This document shows, piece by piece, positions 13,155 to 23,873 of a stretch of 64,000 bases of DNA (positions are counted from its first letter, which is position 1; every line of letters begins with the position of its first letter). The position numbers were made by a program, and so were the translations under genes. The DNA is from Termitomyces sp. T153 (lineage: Eukaryota > Basidiomycota > Agaricomycetes > Agaricales > Lyophyllaceae). The notes beneath the pieces were generated by a model. That model ran no database searches. It saw only the letters and a list, made by a program, of their open reading frames with translations, and was not told where the DNA came from. The stretch is taken from assembly GCA_018296165.2 (NCBI GenBank), contig JACKQL020000008.1, forward strand, positions 248,001-312,000, written 5' to 3'.

Positions 13155-14733
13155 TACAAAGTGGACACAAAAATCCGAGGAATCGCACGGATGAGGATCT
13201 CAGACCACTTCAGTGCGACGTTCTGCGACTGATGGATGGATTCATAAGATGCCAAGGAAGGGCGACGCTGTGTACTTTCGTGTGCTTCTGCACTTTCAGC
13301 GACGGTGTGCATATGTAACATGCTAAATATAAGATTTTAATGACTTCATAGTACATATGACATCACGTATTGAGCCCAAAGACCTTAGATGCCGTGTTAT
13401 CAATGTTTCAATAAATTCCCTTGGTAAGGCAGAAATTAAATATCTCTTATTGTCTTGTGGAGGTGATCAATAAATTACGTAGCATTCAAGTTCTCCACTT
13501 TCCTCGTCGCCGAGAGTTACTTGAGCATATGCATCTCTCTCCTTTCAGCCAACAAGTAGCCTCAGTGACAGGACGCAAGATGCCATTTATGCTGCCGCTC
13601 CCTTGCATGCACATGGCGACATACTAGTGGAAGCTTGCTGCGATAGGTTGTGTCACGGCTGACAATTAGCATTGACCTACAAATATAGTAGACGTAGACG
13701 GATATGATTGTTTATATAACTGTTTCGGCTGACCACACCAGTCGCAGCCTGGTGACTCAGTGGTGAGTGACCCGATGACACCATGAGAAATGTAGTGTTG
13801 GCCGGTGAAGTCACCTCCGGAATTTTACCTCGTCATCAATGGCAACATTGGCACAATTTCCGAAACATGATACATACCTAGAGATCTGGAAACTAGATAT
13901 AAAGCACGCGAGCTCGCATGCTGTCAAGGCAGTACTGAGGACTAAGCCTCCAGTGTGGGTTTTTTCTTTTGAAAGGGATTTGCGTCGAGATCATGATTTG
14001 TCTACAACTTAGTTGAACTGACAGCATTACGGATAAATTGCATCGGTTTTCCAAGCGTTGTGCTTGAGAGAATCTGGGAAGAAAATTGGGAGGTACATTT
14101 GCGAGACAGCTCTCCTTAGTCGTGTGAGCATGAATTTAGACGACTAGGGTTTGGGGTTCCAAAAGCATAGTGAACATGTGAGCAACGTTAGGCATGACAA
14201 TAATCAATCAGAGCACTACACTTGCGATAAGTTGTTCTGCTTCGAATGAATCAAAGCTTACAATTACTCGAGTCGACCGGAGCGGAGACCTTGATTTTGA
14301 TCTAGGCCCATGATATACTCAGGTTTCAGGGAGTCTACCCCATGGGAGAGAGAGCATAAAGCCAAACAGGCAGGAGAAGAACAAAGAAGCAATACAGAAG
14401 TTTCTTGAAGAGCAATGTATTTTGTATTTGGCAACCTTGGGTACTTAGATGAAATCAATACATAACTTGAATCGTAACCGATCTGGTGCTGGCCAATCAC
14501 CACGATGGAGACAAAATTTGAAGGAAGACGAAATCATTCGCGGCTCGAAGGCCTTGGTTAGAATTTGGTATGCCGAGGCACAAACTTGAGGTCAAAACGA
14601 CGTTTGCTTTATCATCGGAGGCGATAAATATTTTAGACTACACTCACACCATAGATTCCTGATGAGGCCATCGTTCGACCTGAGTGAGAAGGACTCGGAC
14701 GGGGAGAATTAAGTTGAAACCACATACATTACA
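13155..14733. other. Gene-poor intergenic region
   Basis: About 1.6 kb with no recognisable protein, RNA gene or element. It is AT-leaning and full of stops in all frames. Confidence 0.45.
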
Positions 14734-15530
14734 CCATTTATTCTGTCCACTCACCCATTGCGCCGCGGAATTGAACAGGAACACCACCATAGGTACGATC
14801 TCTTCTGGTAGACAAGGTGTGATCATTGGGGTTCTGGCCTGCGATGGCTTCAATAACAGCTTCTGGCTTGCCTACGCGGAAGAGATCCGTGTGTACAAGG
14901 GCAGGGGACACCATATTTACAGTGATTCCGCGTGTACCTCCAGAGCACCTGATGAGAATGTCAGTTTTATTGAAGACAGGAGCACTCTAATAACGGTCAC
15001 CAACGGTCATCAACCTTTAGAAGCTACATAAGCAAGGACGTTCGGAAAGACTGTAGGTGCATCTATTAGGCTTATGCCAGAGAAGATGGTACGGTTGCCA
15101 GCTGTCACCACGAGACAAGACGGTGACTAGACGAATGACTGTGATGGGATGCACGGAACGGAAGAAGTGACGCGGTAGTTTGTGCCAAAACAGGGGGCCC
15201 TTTAACGTTACTATTGATATGATCATCGAAGAATTTGGTCAAAATCGGCTAGGGGTTTGCTAAATATGCAGTGTGGACCACAATGTCGACTTTGCCAAAT
15301 GCCTTGGTTGTTTCCTCGACAACTTGCTTCCTGCCAGCGATACTCGACGCGTCGGCCCTTGTCTTTGACCTGGATTTTGTTTAGCGCATCCAGCTCTCTT
15401 ATTAGTGAGCGCGTCACAAGGTGGGAAGCTTGTAGTTTACGGCGACAAGTACACCATTCTCTGCTAGATGTGGAGTTATGGCTGACCAATAGACATAGAG
15501 GACCGGGTCACAATTGCAATCATTTGGACT
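14734..15530 (-). pseudogene. Decayed short-chain dehydrogenase/reductase (SDR) gene
   Basis: Read on the complement, the pieces of a classical SDR appear in the right order but in different frames. A degenerate cofactor-loop segment VTRSSMSIGQ is followed by AENGVLVAVNY (beta-2 region), then AFGKVDIVVHTAYLA and NVKGPLF, LAYVASKG (active-site Tyr-x-x-x-Lys type), GITVNMVSPALVHTDLF, and the C-terminal LPEEIVPMVVFLFNSAAQWVSG. An in-frame stop interrupts the segment after AYLANP. Frameshifts separate the cofactor region, the middle and the C-terminal block, and the helix between ASKG and GITVN is shortened. Some gaps could be introns, but no set of GT-AG introns repairs all of them. Intact relatives include 3-oxoacyl-ACP-reductase-like oxidoreductases; the substrate cannot be told. 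Confidence 0.75.
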
Positions 15531-15854
15531 ATAATGGATTCAGGAGTGGGTCATCGATGTAGATGTTATAGTTTAGAGATTTTCGGAATGACCGAACTGC
15601 CGCCACCTGTTTACCGGGTTTGTTTCCGCTGTGTGTGGAAGACGATACAGAAGGGATGAAACGCAGAGCCATTTGTTAGTTTCGGACGACCTCGTAGATT
15701 TCAATATGGGCTAAGACAAGTTCGATGACTTTGAATGAAAGATGCTGAGGAGACAGACATGGAATATAAATCAAATGTGTTCAAGGGGAGTAGTCTTGGT
15801 TCAAGAAGTATTCGTACGGCAAAACAAGAGAACAATGTGCCAACAAATAAAAAG

Positions 15855-15948
15855 TGGTCCAATCCAGGATCGAACTGGAGACCTTCTGTGTTCCGAGAGG
15901 CTATAAACCTTTGTAAGACAGAAATCATAACCACTAGACCATTGGACC
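15855..15948 (-). tRNA. tRNA-Val (anticodon UAC) with a 21-nt intron
   Basis: On the complement the 7-bp acceptor stem ggtccaa/ttggacc closes perfectly. The D-arm follows (gtct, loop agtggtta), then an anticodon stem tctgt/acaga, a T-stem tccag/ctgga with loop ttcgatc, and discriminator A at 15855. The anticodon loop reads ct-tac-a, giving anticodon UAC. A 21-nt intron sits directly after the base 3' of the anticodon, the canonical nuclear tRNA intron position. The 5' end (ggtccaatggtc) resembles yeast tRNA-Val(UAC). The mature length is 73 nt before CCA addition. Confidence 0.93.
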
Positions 15949-16075
15949 ATGCATAAAGTAAAACTAATAAAATACAGAACAATTCTGTGTTAAGCGGCAT
16001 GAGTAATCTTATCAGTGTGGCAACCTTATTTTAGCGGCCACTTGGAACCGCCCACGGCTGTGTTCGACGCCCACC
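15949..16075. promoter_or_regulatory. Short region between the tRNA-Val 5' end and the membrane-protein start codon
   Basis: These 127 bp lie upstream of both the divergent tRNA gene and the membrane-protein gene. The tRNA's own promoter boxes (A and B) lie inside its D- and T-arms. Confidence 0.4.
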
Positions 16076-17734
16076 ATGCCTTTGACGATGTCCTCGAGAA
16101 TGTCATCGTTCATCCTGCTGACCTTGGCCTGGAGAGTCGTGACACAGGTCCCTACGCAGCATCTTGCGACACGCCAGGAGGACTTGCCGTCCCTCACCTT
16201 TGTTAATGTTTCCAATGCGGAGTTGACGTCCTGCGCCTCAGCGTCCTTCATCTGGACGTATACTGGTCCGGACGGTCCCTTTTCGTTCTTTATCATTGCT
16301 ACAGACGTGAACCAGACCGCGACATCGGGACCACTACCAACGTCCGCGGATAGTCCCAACCCTAATGCACGCAGCTTGTATCGCCGCGACAATGTCAATG
16401 TTCAAATCGCATCGTCCATATCTCCGTTCGCTCGAATGCTCAACTTGACATCTCTTCCGGTCCCGCCAGGACGATATCGCTTGTTGGCTGTTAGTACGTC
16501 CTTAACTGTCCCCCCATACATCCAACGTTCTGGGGATTTTACTGTGCAAGAAGGGAACGACACTTCATGTCTAACATCTTCTCCGACATCTTCGACCTCC
16601 TTGACCTCCACCTTGTCTTCATCGGCCACGTCGTCCGACCTCACAACCATCACTTCCAGTGTTATGTCATCTGAATCAACATCACCCACAGCTTTTCCGG
16701 TTGGTGGAGTCTCCACCAATACAGTCAACAAGGGCGCGATTGCCGGTGGTGTCGTAGCAGGCGCAGTCGTCTTGATTGCAGTGGTGGCATTCTATTTCTT
16801 CTTTATTGTCTATCCGAGACGATCGCGAACACACAGCCGTGCTCCAGGTGGCCCCCACGGTCACACTTCTACTAAGCGTGGCCTTGGTGTTGGGAATCCT
16901 GGAGGTAAAGATGAAGGTGGACGTTGGGGCGGCCTTGCTTCCGTCGACTCACACCTTCCATCCGACTCCAATGTCCAGAAAACTTATGTGAACGCTGGGC
17001 GTCAATCGCATGGCGCTGGTGCCTCTCAGGATGATATCAACTCCTACCTCTCACGTTCCGGTTCTGCAAACTATGGTGGCTATGTTGGATCTCCTTCTGA
17101 GGAAAAATTCTCAAGTTCACCTTCCGAGGAGATGATGCTTTCCACGCTGCCATATCGGAGCCCAGAGACAAATCTCCATGCTACCAACAACAACGCACGC
17201 GCTGCGTCTCCGGCTGCCTTCGATTACCGTCACTCGCAATCAACTTCGTGGCGCTCGTCGCTCGACTCTACATCAGCTTACACGCAGTCACCCTTCGCCA
17301 CCCCTCCCGTCTTGTCTCCCGCCTCCCTTACTCGCCCTACCTTGACAGGTGTACAAAAGTCCTCGCGAAAGACCGCACGCAAGCCTGTCCCCGCCTACGA
17401 CGACTCCGTTTTCCCTGCAACGTCCACCGTGACATCATCTCCCGTCACCCCAGCTACTAAGCCATATACTGATCCCGTACTTCCCCATGCTGCAGCTGCG
17501 TCATTCGGCCACTACTCGACGCGCGCCGAGCGCGAAAGCTTAAAGTCACACTCGTCGAAATCAAAATCAAAACTGCGGAACAAAGACAAAAGTAATACGA
17601 GTTCGGCGAATGCCAGTAATGAGGAAATCGCTCAGCCAGGCCCGGTCTTGGCACACAAAAGCAGCTTTGGGCCTGGTGGAATAGATGGCAAACTCCACTA
17701 TTTAATACCTGATATGCCGATCGGGCATCGCTAA
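16076..17734 (+). CDS. Single-pass membrane protein with Ser/Thr-rich stalk and long cytosolic tail
   Basis: One uninterrupted exon of 552 codons. A hydrophobic stretch at residues 10-23 (SSFILLTLAWRVV) is a probable signal peptide. The lumenal/extracellular part has several N-x-S/T sites (NVSNAEL, VNQTAT, LNLTSL, GNDTSC) and two cysteines near 53 and 165. Residues 165-205 are almost only Ser/Thr, an O-glycosylated stalk. One membrane helix (about 221-246, AIAGGVVAGAVVLIAVVAFY) is followed by a stop-transfer YPRRSR and about 300 mostly disordered Ser/Pro/Arg-rich residues. This architecture recurs in agaricomycete 'hypothetical transmembrane' proteins and loosely resembles wall-stress sensors of the Wsc/Mid2 kind, but no WSC cysteine domain is present. 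Function unknown. Confidence 0.85.
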   Translation: MPLTMSSRMSSFILLTLAWRVVTQVPTQHLATRQEDLPSLTFVNVSNAELTSCASASFIWTYTGPDGPFSFFIIATDVNQTATSGPLPTSADSPNPNARSLYRRDNVNVQIASSISPFARMLNLTSLPVPPGRYRLLAVSTSLTVPPYIQRSGDFTVQEGNDTSCLTSSPTSSTSLTSTLSSSATSSDLTTITSSVMSSESTSPTAFPVGGVSTNTVNKGAIAGGVVAGAVVLIAVVAFYFFFIVYPRRSRTHSRAPGGPHGHTSTKRGLGVGNPGGKDEGGRWGGLASVDSHLPSDSNVQKTYVNAGRQSHGAGASQDDINSYLSRSGSANYGGYVGSPSEEKFSSSPSEEMMLSTLPYRSPETNLHATNNNARAASPAAFDYRHSQSTSWRSSLDSTSAYTQSPFATPPVLSPASLTRPTLTGVQKSSRKTARKPVPAYDDSVFPATSTVTSSPVTPATKPYTDPVLPHAAAASFGHYSTRAERESLKSHSSKSKSKLRNKDKSNTSSANASNEEIAQPGPVLAHKSSFGPGGIDGKLHYLIPDMPIGHR

Positions 17735-18598
17735 GTTTTTTGTTCACTCACGGTTGGATTCGTTACATGTACTTACTGATTTTTTTGATACCTCTCGTCT
17801 TGTTCTGGCTTTGATATCTTGGATCTACACACTTATGCATTCAACGTCTATCTATCTATACCTTTGTTACCCATACACTTAAAATCTTGGATCAAAACTA
17901 TTGTTTACGTCGCGTAATGTAATGCTATCTATTTATGTATGATTGCAGGCTCTATGAACTTTGTGTATCTTTCTCAACGATAATCAACGTCTATCCAGTC
18001 TTCTGTCATTGATGTGCACCCAAAAAGTCATGATCGGAGTGATATAGTTTCTGTCATTTGAACTCGTGTCATAATTATGTGATTCTTTTGAGCACGTTCA
18101 CAGTGTTAAGTAGGCTCAGGAGTAAGGTAACAAAATTACGACCTGACCGTCTCACACGTCGCGGAGTTGTCACGGAGATACTACGTTTATTTAGATCCCG
18201 CGAAGATTTTTTTGTCCACCCCCAGTGACAGGTTGCAGAATCCCGATAGGACGTAGTAGGCTGCACATGTATAGGAAACCTATATGAATAACATTAACTA
18301 TCTATTTCTTCCGAGTTTACTACCTATTCAAATTCTGCTTAGTTTGACCAGAAAGCCTCGGAACATACTCAAGGTTTCAGAGACTCAAAATTGACACCGA
18401 AATATTATTGATACATAAACGTTTGAACCCTCACGCTACCGCTGATCATCTCGTAAATATTCATTCAAGAAATTATAGACCACCTTGACTCGGATCTACT
18501 ATTCCCTCTATGGCCGAGCATTGACTGGGGATGCCTGTGTCCGAAGACCAATGAGCATTTCATAGCACAATGATGTATAATCGAATCATCTCACCTGT
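17735..18598. other. Intergenic between two convergent genes
   Basis: Holds the 3' ends of the membrane-protein gene (plus strand) and the BTB gene (minus strand). AT-rich; no other gene recognised. Confidence 0.5.
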
Positions 18599-19380
18599 CT
18601 AGCCGGAAGTTACAAGAAGATCGGTAAGAACCATATATACCTCGCTGTCCTGAAATTCAGCGGGAAGTAGGCTCTTACCGTCTTTTAATGGTCTAGCCCG
18701 GAGACGTTCGCGGGCATTGAAAATAACAACTGTAGTCGCCAACCCAATGGCATTGGATTCCTGGTAATCCAGGGCCTTGGGTCGGGTGCATAACTTCCCA
18801 TACAAAGGAAGCAGGTGGCTTCGGTCAATGTGGAAGCGCTGGTATAAGGCGATGCGAGAGATAAGAGGGATTTCAATCTTCTCGAGTTCCCGTAAAGCCA
18901 ACTCAAGGACTTGGGAAAATTCCCACTTTTGCGCAACTTGAATAATCGTTATCCAATCTTCAATTGGCCAACCATAGACAGAGTACTTTCTGGAGAAAAA
19001 ACGTTCGTCAAAAAAACTCGTATTTTGAGAAACAAATACTAACGGATTATAAAAAACATCAAGCAGCTTTTCAAATGCTGCGGGGGTCACGTCTCGCAGC
19101 AGAATCGCGGCAGATTCACTCTCTCCATTTCGACTCTCTCCATTTCGAAAAGCACCAGGGGCCGCAGGCCCCTGGAACCATTCCTGGAATACATGAGATT
19201 CACGTTCTAAAAAATATCGATGGACCCGAAATATCTGATTTTCAACCTAATCAATTTAAGTGTCATGGTCTCTCGAGGATGATTCGTTAGACATACTAAA
19301 AAATAAGCATCGCCGCCGGAGAGGTAGTAGTGTGGATTCCTCTGAAGGTGATCAATTACAGTAGAGTTTTCTGAGCCCAT
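18599..19380 (-). CDS. BTB/POZ-domain protein, fungal expanded family
   Basis: Two exons on the complement (19380-19297 and 19246-18599) give 243 residues. The start MGSENSTVIDHLQRNPHYYL leads into the BTB core: GGDAYFLVENQIFRVHRYFL, ERESHVFQEWF, then AILLRDVTPAAFEKLLDVFYNP. After the BTB core, an all-helical segment (ITIIQVAQKWEFSQVLELALREL) matches the usual arrangement in agaricomycete BTB proteins. These proteins are a large lineage-specific family, possibly adaptors for cullin-3 ligases, but individual roles are unknown. A 15-bp duplication makes the peptide RNGESRNGES in a surface loop of the BTB fold. No BACK or Kelch domain is present. Confidence 0.85.
19118..19147. repeat. Two perfect tandem copies of a 15-bp unit inside the BTB coding exon
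   Basis: The unit actctctccatttcg occurs at 19118-19132 and again at 19133-19147 without mismatch. Since 15 is a multiple of three, it adds five residues (RNGES) without breaking the frame. Confidence 0.95.
19155..19175. repeat. Perfect 9-bp inverted repeat with 3-nt loop
   Basis: ccaggggcc, spacer gca, then ggcccctgg. It lies in the BTB coding exon and encodes part of FQGPAAPGAF. It is very GC-rich compared with its neighbourhood. Confidence 0.95.
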
Positions 19381-19481
19381 AGACAATGACGGGAGCAGAG
19401 TTGGTTAGATCCATCCTGATTGGATTCAAGCCTTATAATAACGCGAACTGTCGGGGCACGTGTAGCAAACAGCGTGTCAAC

Positions 19482-20270
19482 TTAGCACGCGGGCATAGCA
19501 TCCAGCGCGAGAACGCCGTACAACGGCGCCTAAGTGTCAGAATAGTGGGAACCGCACCAAGAATACGATCAAAATATGGAAGAATTAAACTTACGCCGTA
19601 AGCGCCGTCTTCTCATCATCAGAAACTGAACCTTCAAAAGCCCACGCCATCTCCAAATGTGGTAGCGATCAGTACTCGTGCCAACCTAGCCCGTACTATT
19701 GTTTCTACTTCTCTATTGCGGTTGCGATGTACTTACGTAGAGCGTCGTCCGATATCATAATGACCGGCGGGGAGAAGACCATTCTAGCAACTGGGTGCTT
19801 ACAGGTAATGGGAGCAATGGACCTTGCTGTTGATAGACATTAGAGATCACAAAACCGGTACTGATTCATCTCCATAATCAGGTATTATTGCATGAGCTTG
19901 AAATGGAAGAGCGACAAAAGAACACAGCTCCGTCCATTAGAATAAATGACGGGATCCGCGTTCACCAACTGGGTGGAAGAAGCAAAAATAGTATGGGAGA
20001 ACAATTGCCTGTTAAATTTCCGATGCAGAGATCGTGTAAGATAGAGTTTGAATGATCAAGAGAAAAAAATACCAGCAAGTCGGTCATGTGTACCGTGCAA
20101 ACAATTTGGGACGTAACTTTAACATATTTTCGGGGTTTGTACGTAACTGCAGGCATTTCGATAGCGCCCAAGAGTCCTTCCAATGGAGCCCGGGAATTGG
20201 GCGTGGGCAACCCGACTTCTTCAACGAGTCGACAATAAATAGCTGTTTTGAATGTTCGAGCTAGACACAT
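19482..20270 (-). other. Possible multi-exon gene, family not recognised
   Basis: On the complement an ATG at 20270 opens MCLARTFKTAIYCRLVEEVGLP and continues to KYVKVTSQIVCTVHMTDLL. A plausible intron (gtattttt...ttaacag) then joins a hydrophobic segment AIVLPYYFCFFHPVG. Further candidate exons include AHAIIPDYGDESVP and, near the end, MAWAFEGSVSDDEKTAL followed after a GTAAGT-type intron by APLYGVLALDAMPAC and a stop at 19482. I could not settle the middle exons, where two or three splice choices compete. It may be a real small gene, a decaying gene or chance. It lies between the BTB gene and the membrane-protein gene, both on the same strand. Confidence 0.25.
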
Positions 20271-20370
20271 TGTCTGCTCATTGGAGACAATTTTGTCCCC
20301 ATTATCTATGTGTATATCCGTTGTGAACCTTGTTATACATTAGTGCGACAGGATAATACAAATTCTGCAA

Positions 20371-21529
20371 CTACTTCTCCTGGTGAGGCTGTTGTGGACT
20401 TGGCTTCAAACCGTCAATCATCAGGATCTTCGTCATCACTTTCGCGCTCGTGCGCAGTTTGCCCTCCTCAACACCTTCCCCGCCCTCATCAAACGAAGTT
20501 CCAAGTCCCCTCGCGACACCACGCACGCTCGGACGTGAACCTGTGTCCTCCACACCGTCCCCGCGTATCCATGCACCTACTCTCGCCTCCTCTTCCCACC
20601 ATGAAGACGCACGTTCACGAAGCTCTGGGACGCGCATAATGGCAGCTTGCCCATATTTCACAAGGTGTATGACAGGGAGTAGGTGGTTCATGGTTTGGTG
20701 TGTTTGAACTAGAAGAGCGGAGGTGTCGACGTTGGATGACGGTGCGGGACCTGATATGAAGGGAATTTGGATATTTGGGGCATAGCAGACAACGAGTGGC
20801 AGGAGAATGAATAAGATATGTCGTATATTGAGAACAAGATCATGCCACTAAAGTGATTTGGTACATCAGAATGCAATTCTATCCTGACGAGACCAACAAG
20901 GGACTCACCCATATTGTGAAAGAAGGTTGAGCTATATCGCCCCATAAGATTTTGATCTCTACAGTAAAAAGGATATACATCTCCATCACAAACATCAGGA
21001 AAAGGGTGGTAACAGCTGTCCTCCGCCTACGAGTCGTGGTAAGCTGATGGTAAATACGATTAGCATGAAACGACGCGTCAATAGATGTATCATGACGCAC
21101 CCCAACAAAGGCCGCCTCGCGTAGATATGACATTATTGGGCGAGGTAAGAAGTACAACGCAAAATCCTGGAACGAGTTGCAATACGAGCATGTCGTGATG
21201 ACGTTGTGGCCGAATCGCAGATATAACGATCGCGATTCAAAGGAGGACATCCGCTTCAAAAGCTCATCAAATTCTGCCCCTACTTCTGGAGTATTAAATT
21301 TTTGTAGAAGTAAAGCGCGTATCGTGTCTGTTGGGGTATTGAGTGGGACTTGCAGGGCCTTGAACATGTTTGGCGGTGATCGTAAAAGTAGAGTGTGCAG
21401 GCCAGCCAATGAATGTATTAGCAGTAGGAGAGAAACAACTGTATGCCATGACAGAGACGACCTGCGCAGAGAATATACCCACGGGAAAGTGATGGCCAGA
21501 GCAGTGGCGACGAACGTCGTGACCGACAT
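20371..21529 (-). CDS. Uncharacterised fungal multi-pass membrane protein
   Basis: Three exons on the complement (21529-20909, 20847-20751, 20708-20371) join in frame to 351 residues. Hydrophobic segments occur at the N-terminus (VTTFVATALAITFPWVY), then TVVSLLLLIHSLAGLHTLLL, in the middle AVTTLFLMFVMEMYILFTV, and after the first intron HILFILLPLVVCYAPNIQ. A soluble loop holds YLRFGHNVITTCSYCNSF and DFALYFLP. The C-terminal 90 residues are charged and probably disordered, ending PQQPHQEK. The SYC-x-SF...DFALY pattern looks conserved in fungal ER or mitochondrial membrane proteins, but I cannot name the family. The downstream exons are supported by continuous hydrophobicity and by total frame. 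Confidence 0.75.
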
Positions 21530-21972
21530 TCAGAACGTGGGTGTTGTTTGGCCTAGTAAATTGTGGTCTGGTGTGGTCAGTGATACGTTCAGATCTAATC
21601 TACTGCCCCTCTACATCAAGTTCAAGTCCTATAGCTTATGTTTATCGAAGACTGTTCAAGTTGTTCGCAAAGGAAGCACTCTGGAACCAGCTATCCCATT
21701 ACATTCCCTTAAATATTGGATCTTGTAGAAAAAGTTGCGACTGATGAAATCGGGTCAGGATTCCATCGAATATCGTATATTGAGATACTACTACCAGGTA
21801 GACGAATCATTAAGTTGTACAGTAATATAGACTGTGATTTACACAGGCGGGAGTCCCAAGGGGTCAAATATGAAAGTGAGGGCATGTCGGGTCGTGATCA
21901 TAAACAGTCTGGATGTAGTAAAGCAGAGAAAGTGTCGAGGTCACTACGACGATGATCTAGCGCTGTTGCCCT
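21530..21972. other. Intergenic between the membrane-protein gene and the oxysterol-binding protein gene
   Basis: About 440 bp containing the 5' side of the former and the 3' side of the latter (both minus strand). Nothing else recognised. Confidence 0.5.
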
Positions 21973-23873
21973 CTATGGAATTGGAGGAACCTCCTTCAGC
22001 TGCTCCTTGACAGCGGCGTGTCCTTCCGGTGTCAATGATGAATATCCCTTCTCCATGCTTTGCTCAAAGTAGATTGGAGTGAATCTGTATTGAAATCCCA
22101 TCAGATTCGAGCCTGTATTGTAAGTAAATGACTTACTGAAGCCCTTTCCTCTTTCTCTCCGCCGCCTCATCTCTCTGTTTCTGCTCGATCGCAATCTTCT
22201 CCTTGGTCGCATCGGAATACTCCTTCTTTAACAAATGTTCGGTAACCTTCGCCCACATCTTCCGACTCTCACAGGGAAGCTGTTTCTCGAGTGGACGCAC
22301 AACCTTCGGCAAGACCTGTAGCACAGACAGATCAACAAGGGTAGCGTAGTCCCCGTCATGGTGGTGTTCAAGAGAGGTTTTCGAGGCCGAAGGGGTAGAT
22401 ATCGAGCCCCGGGCTAGTGTGATGTGAGAAGGCGAAGGCGACGATGCAACGGACGATATTCCTCCCGGGTAGGAACCAAGACCTACACGCCTCCACCGGA
22501 TATTTCCGCGCCAAGATCCGTCAAAGACCGCCACAACGCGCGAATGTGGCACGTGTTTAACCTTTGTCCACTCGTTGCATTCCGTCTCGCCTTCGTGTAC
22601 AGTGTAAATTACACCTTCGACGAGGAAGTGGGCTCTACCAAGCCAAGACTGCCCAAGGTAGCCATAAGAATAGATAGGAGTAGGTGAGACCAAGCCTTAC
22701 CTCTTCCTTATATTCTATGATTGTCCTGAACTTCTGCCCAGGTCTACCTCCTTCGCATGTGATAATAGTAGATTCGCCAATAGTAACGTAGAAGCTGCCT
22801 CTAAGAATCCCATTGACCGCAGCGATGGGATGACTTATATGATACCGCTCGCCTTGGCCTGCACCGCCAGTGATACTCAAGTATAGGCCCTTGTTGAACT
22901 CGCCAGGAGCAACACGCACGGCCGTACCTGACACCTTGGCAGATATTTGATCAATGCCAGCGAGCTCGAGGTGACGATCAGGGCATGATGCGTAGAACGC
23001 TGAAACCGGTGGATGGTGGGAGACCTGCTCACACAAGAAGACCACACGCACAGGCGATGGTTCCTCGCCGTTGGCCAAGTTGAGAGTCGACATCTGCGCA
23101 TTAACTTCATCGACACCGGGAAACGGCTGCGGTGATGTGGCTGCAGTGGAAGGGCTCTTCCCAGTCTTGGATTTGTAACTAAGGCTGCTAAAAGTGCTTT
23201 TTGAACTCTTAGCACTTTTGAGGCTGGATGTCTCGTGAGCTTGCGCGTTACCGGAGTCGAAAGAGGTGGGGACAAGGGAGGAGAGAGACTGAGTGGATTC
23301 GCTGGAGTAGGTGGCAGGAACGACATCCCAGTGGGAACGAAAATGTTCGCCCAGAACAGAGTTATACGGCTTGCAAACTTTCCCATGCTTCAAAACCTTG
23401 TTAACAGTAGATTCACAACTCAAAGAGTAACCACATACTACAAATTTAAGATCCTTCGTGAAAACGAATTTCACAACGGCCAGCATTCGTTCAAAGGGGT
23501 CATCAGAATCATTGATACTGGTATGATATTGAGACAACCCGTCATGTATAAAAGGCGAAAGAGACGCAACGCAGCAAACATGTCTGGCCTGTCTAGATAG
23601 TGCCAGTATTCAAGATTGGGCATCGGTTCCAAGAGGGATGCTGGAAGGGAGAGACGCCTAAAACTGTTGAGCACTCCTGAGGAGCTCCAAAGAACAGAAC
23701 ATTTACATTGCTGCGATATCCTTCACGCCAAAGCATTTCTTCACCAATTGAATGATCATCTTGAGCTTCCCTCCTTCGCCAGCGTCCCCCGAATCTGGAA
23801 CAGCTATCGGCGGCCCTGGAGCATCCTCATCAATTACTGTGAGATCCTGATTGGTGGGTTCGTCAACGGCCAT
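21973..23873 (-). CDS. Oxysterol-binding protein-related lipid transfer protein (OSH6/7-like)
   Basis: Six exons on the complement (23873-23707, 23657-23571, 23517-23439, 23387-22701, 22648-22137, 22084-21973) give 547 residues. The ORD domain starts near LSLPASLLEPMPNLEYWHYL, followed by VHGKVCKPYNSVLGEHFR and the family fingerprint EQVSHHPPVSAFYA, which contacts PI4P. The C-terminal half has AHFLVEGVIYTVHEGETECN, DGSWRGNIRW and RKMWAKVTEHL. There is no PH, ankyrin or FFAT-bearing region, so it is a short ORP like yeast Osh6/7, which exchange phosphatidylserine for PI4P at ER-plasma membrane contacts. A Ser/Lys-rich insert (about residues 145-210) interrupts the ORD between EHFRSHWDV and EQVSHHPP. 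Specificity for sterol or phosphatidylserine was not decided. Confidence 0.93.
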
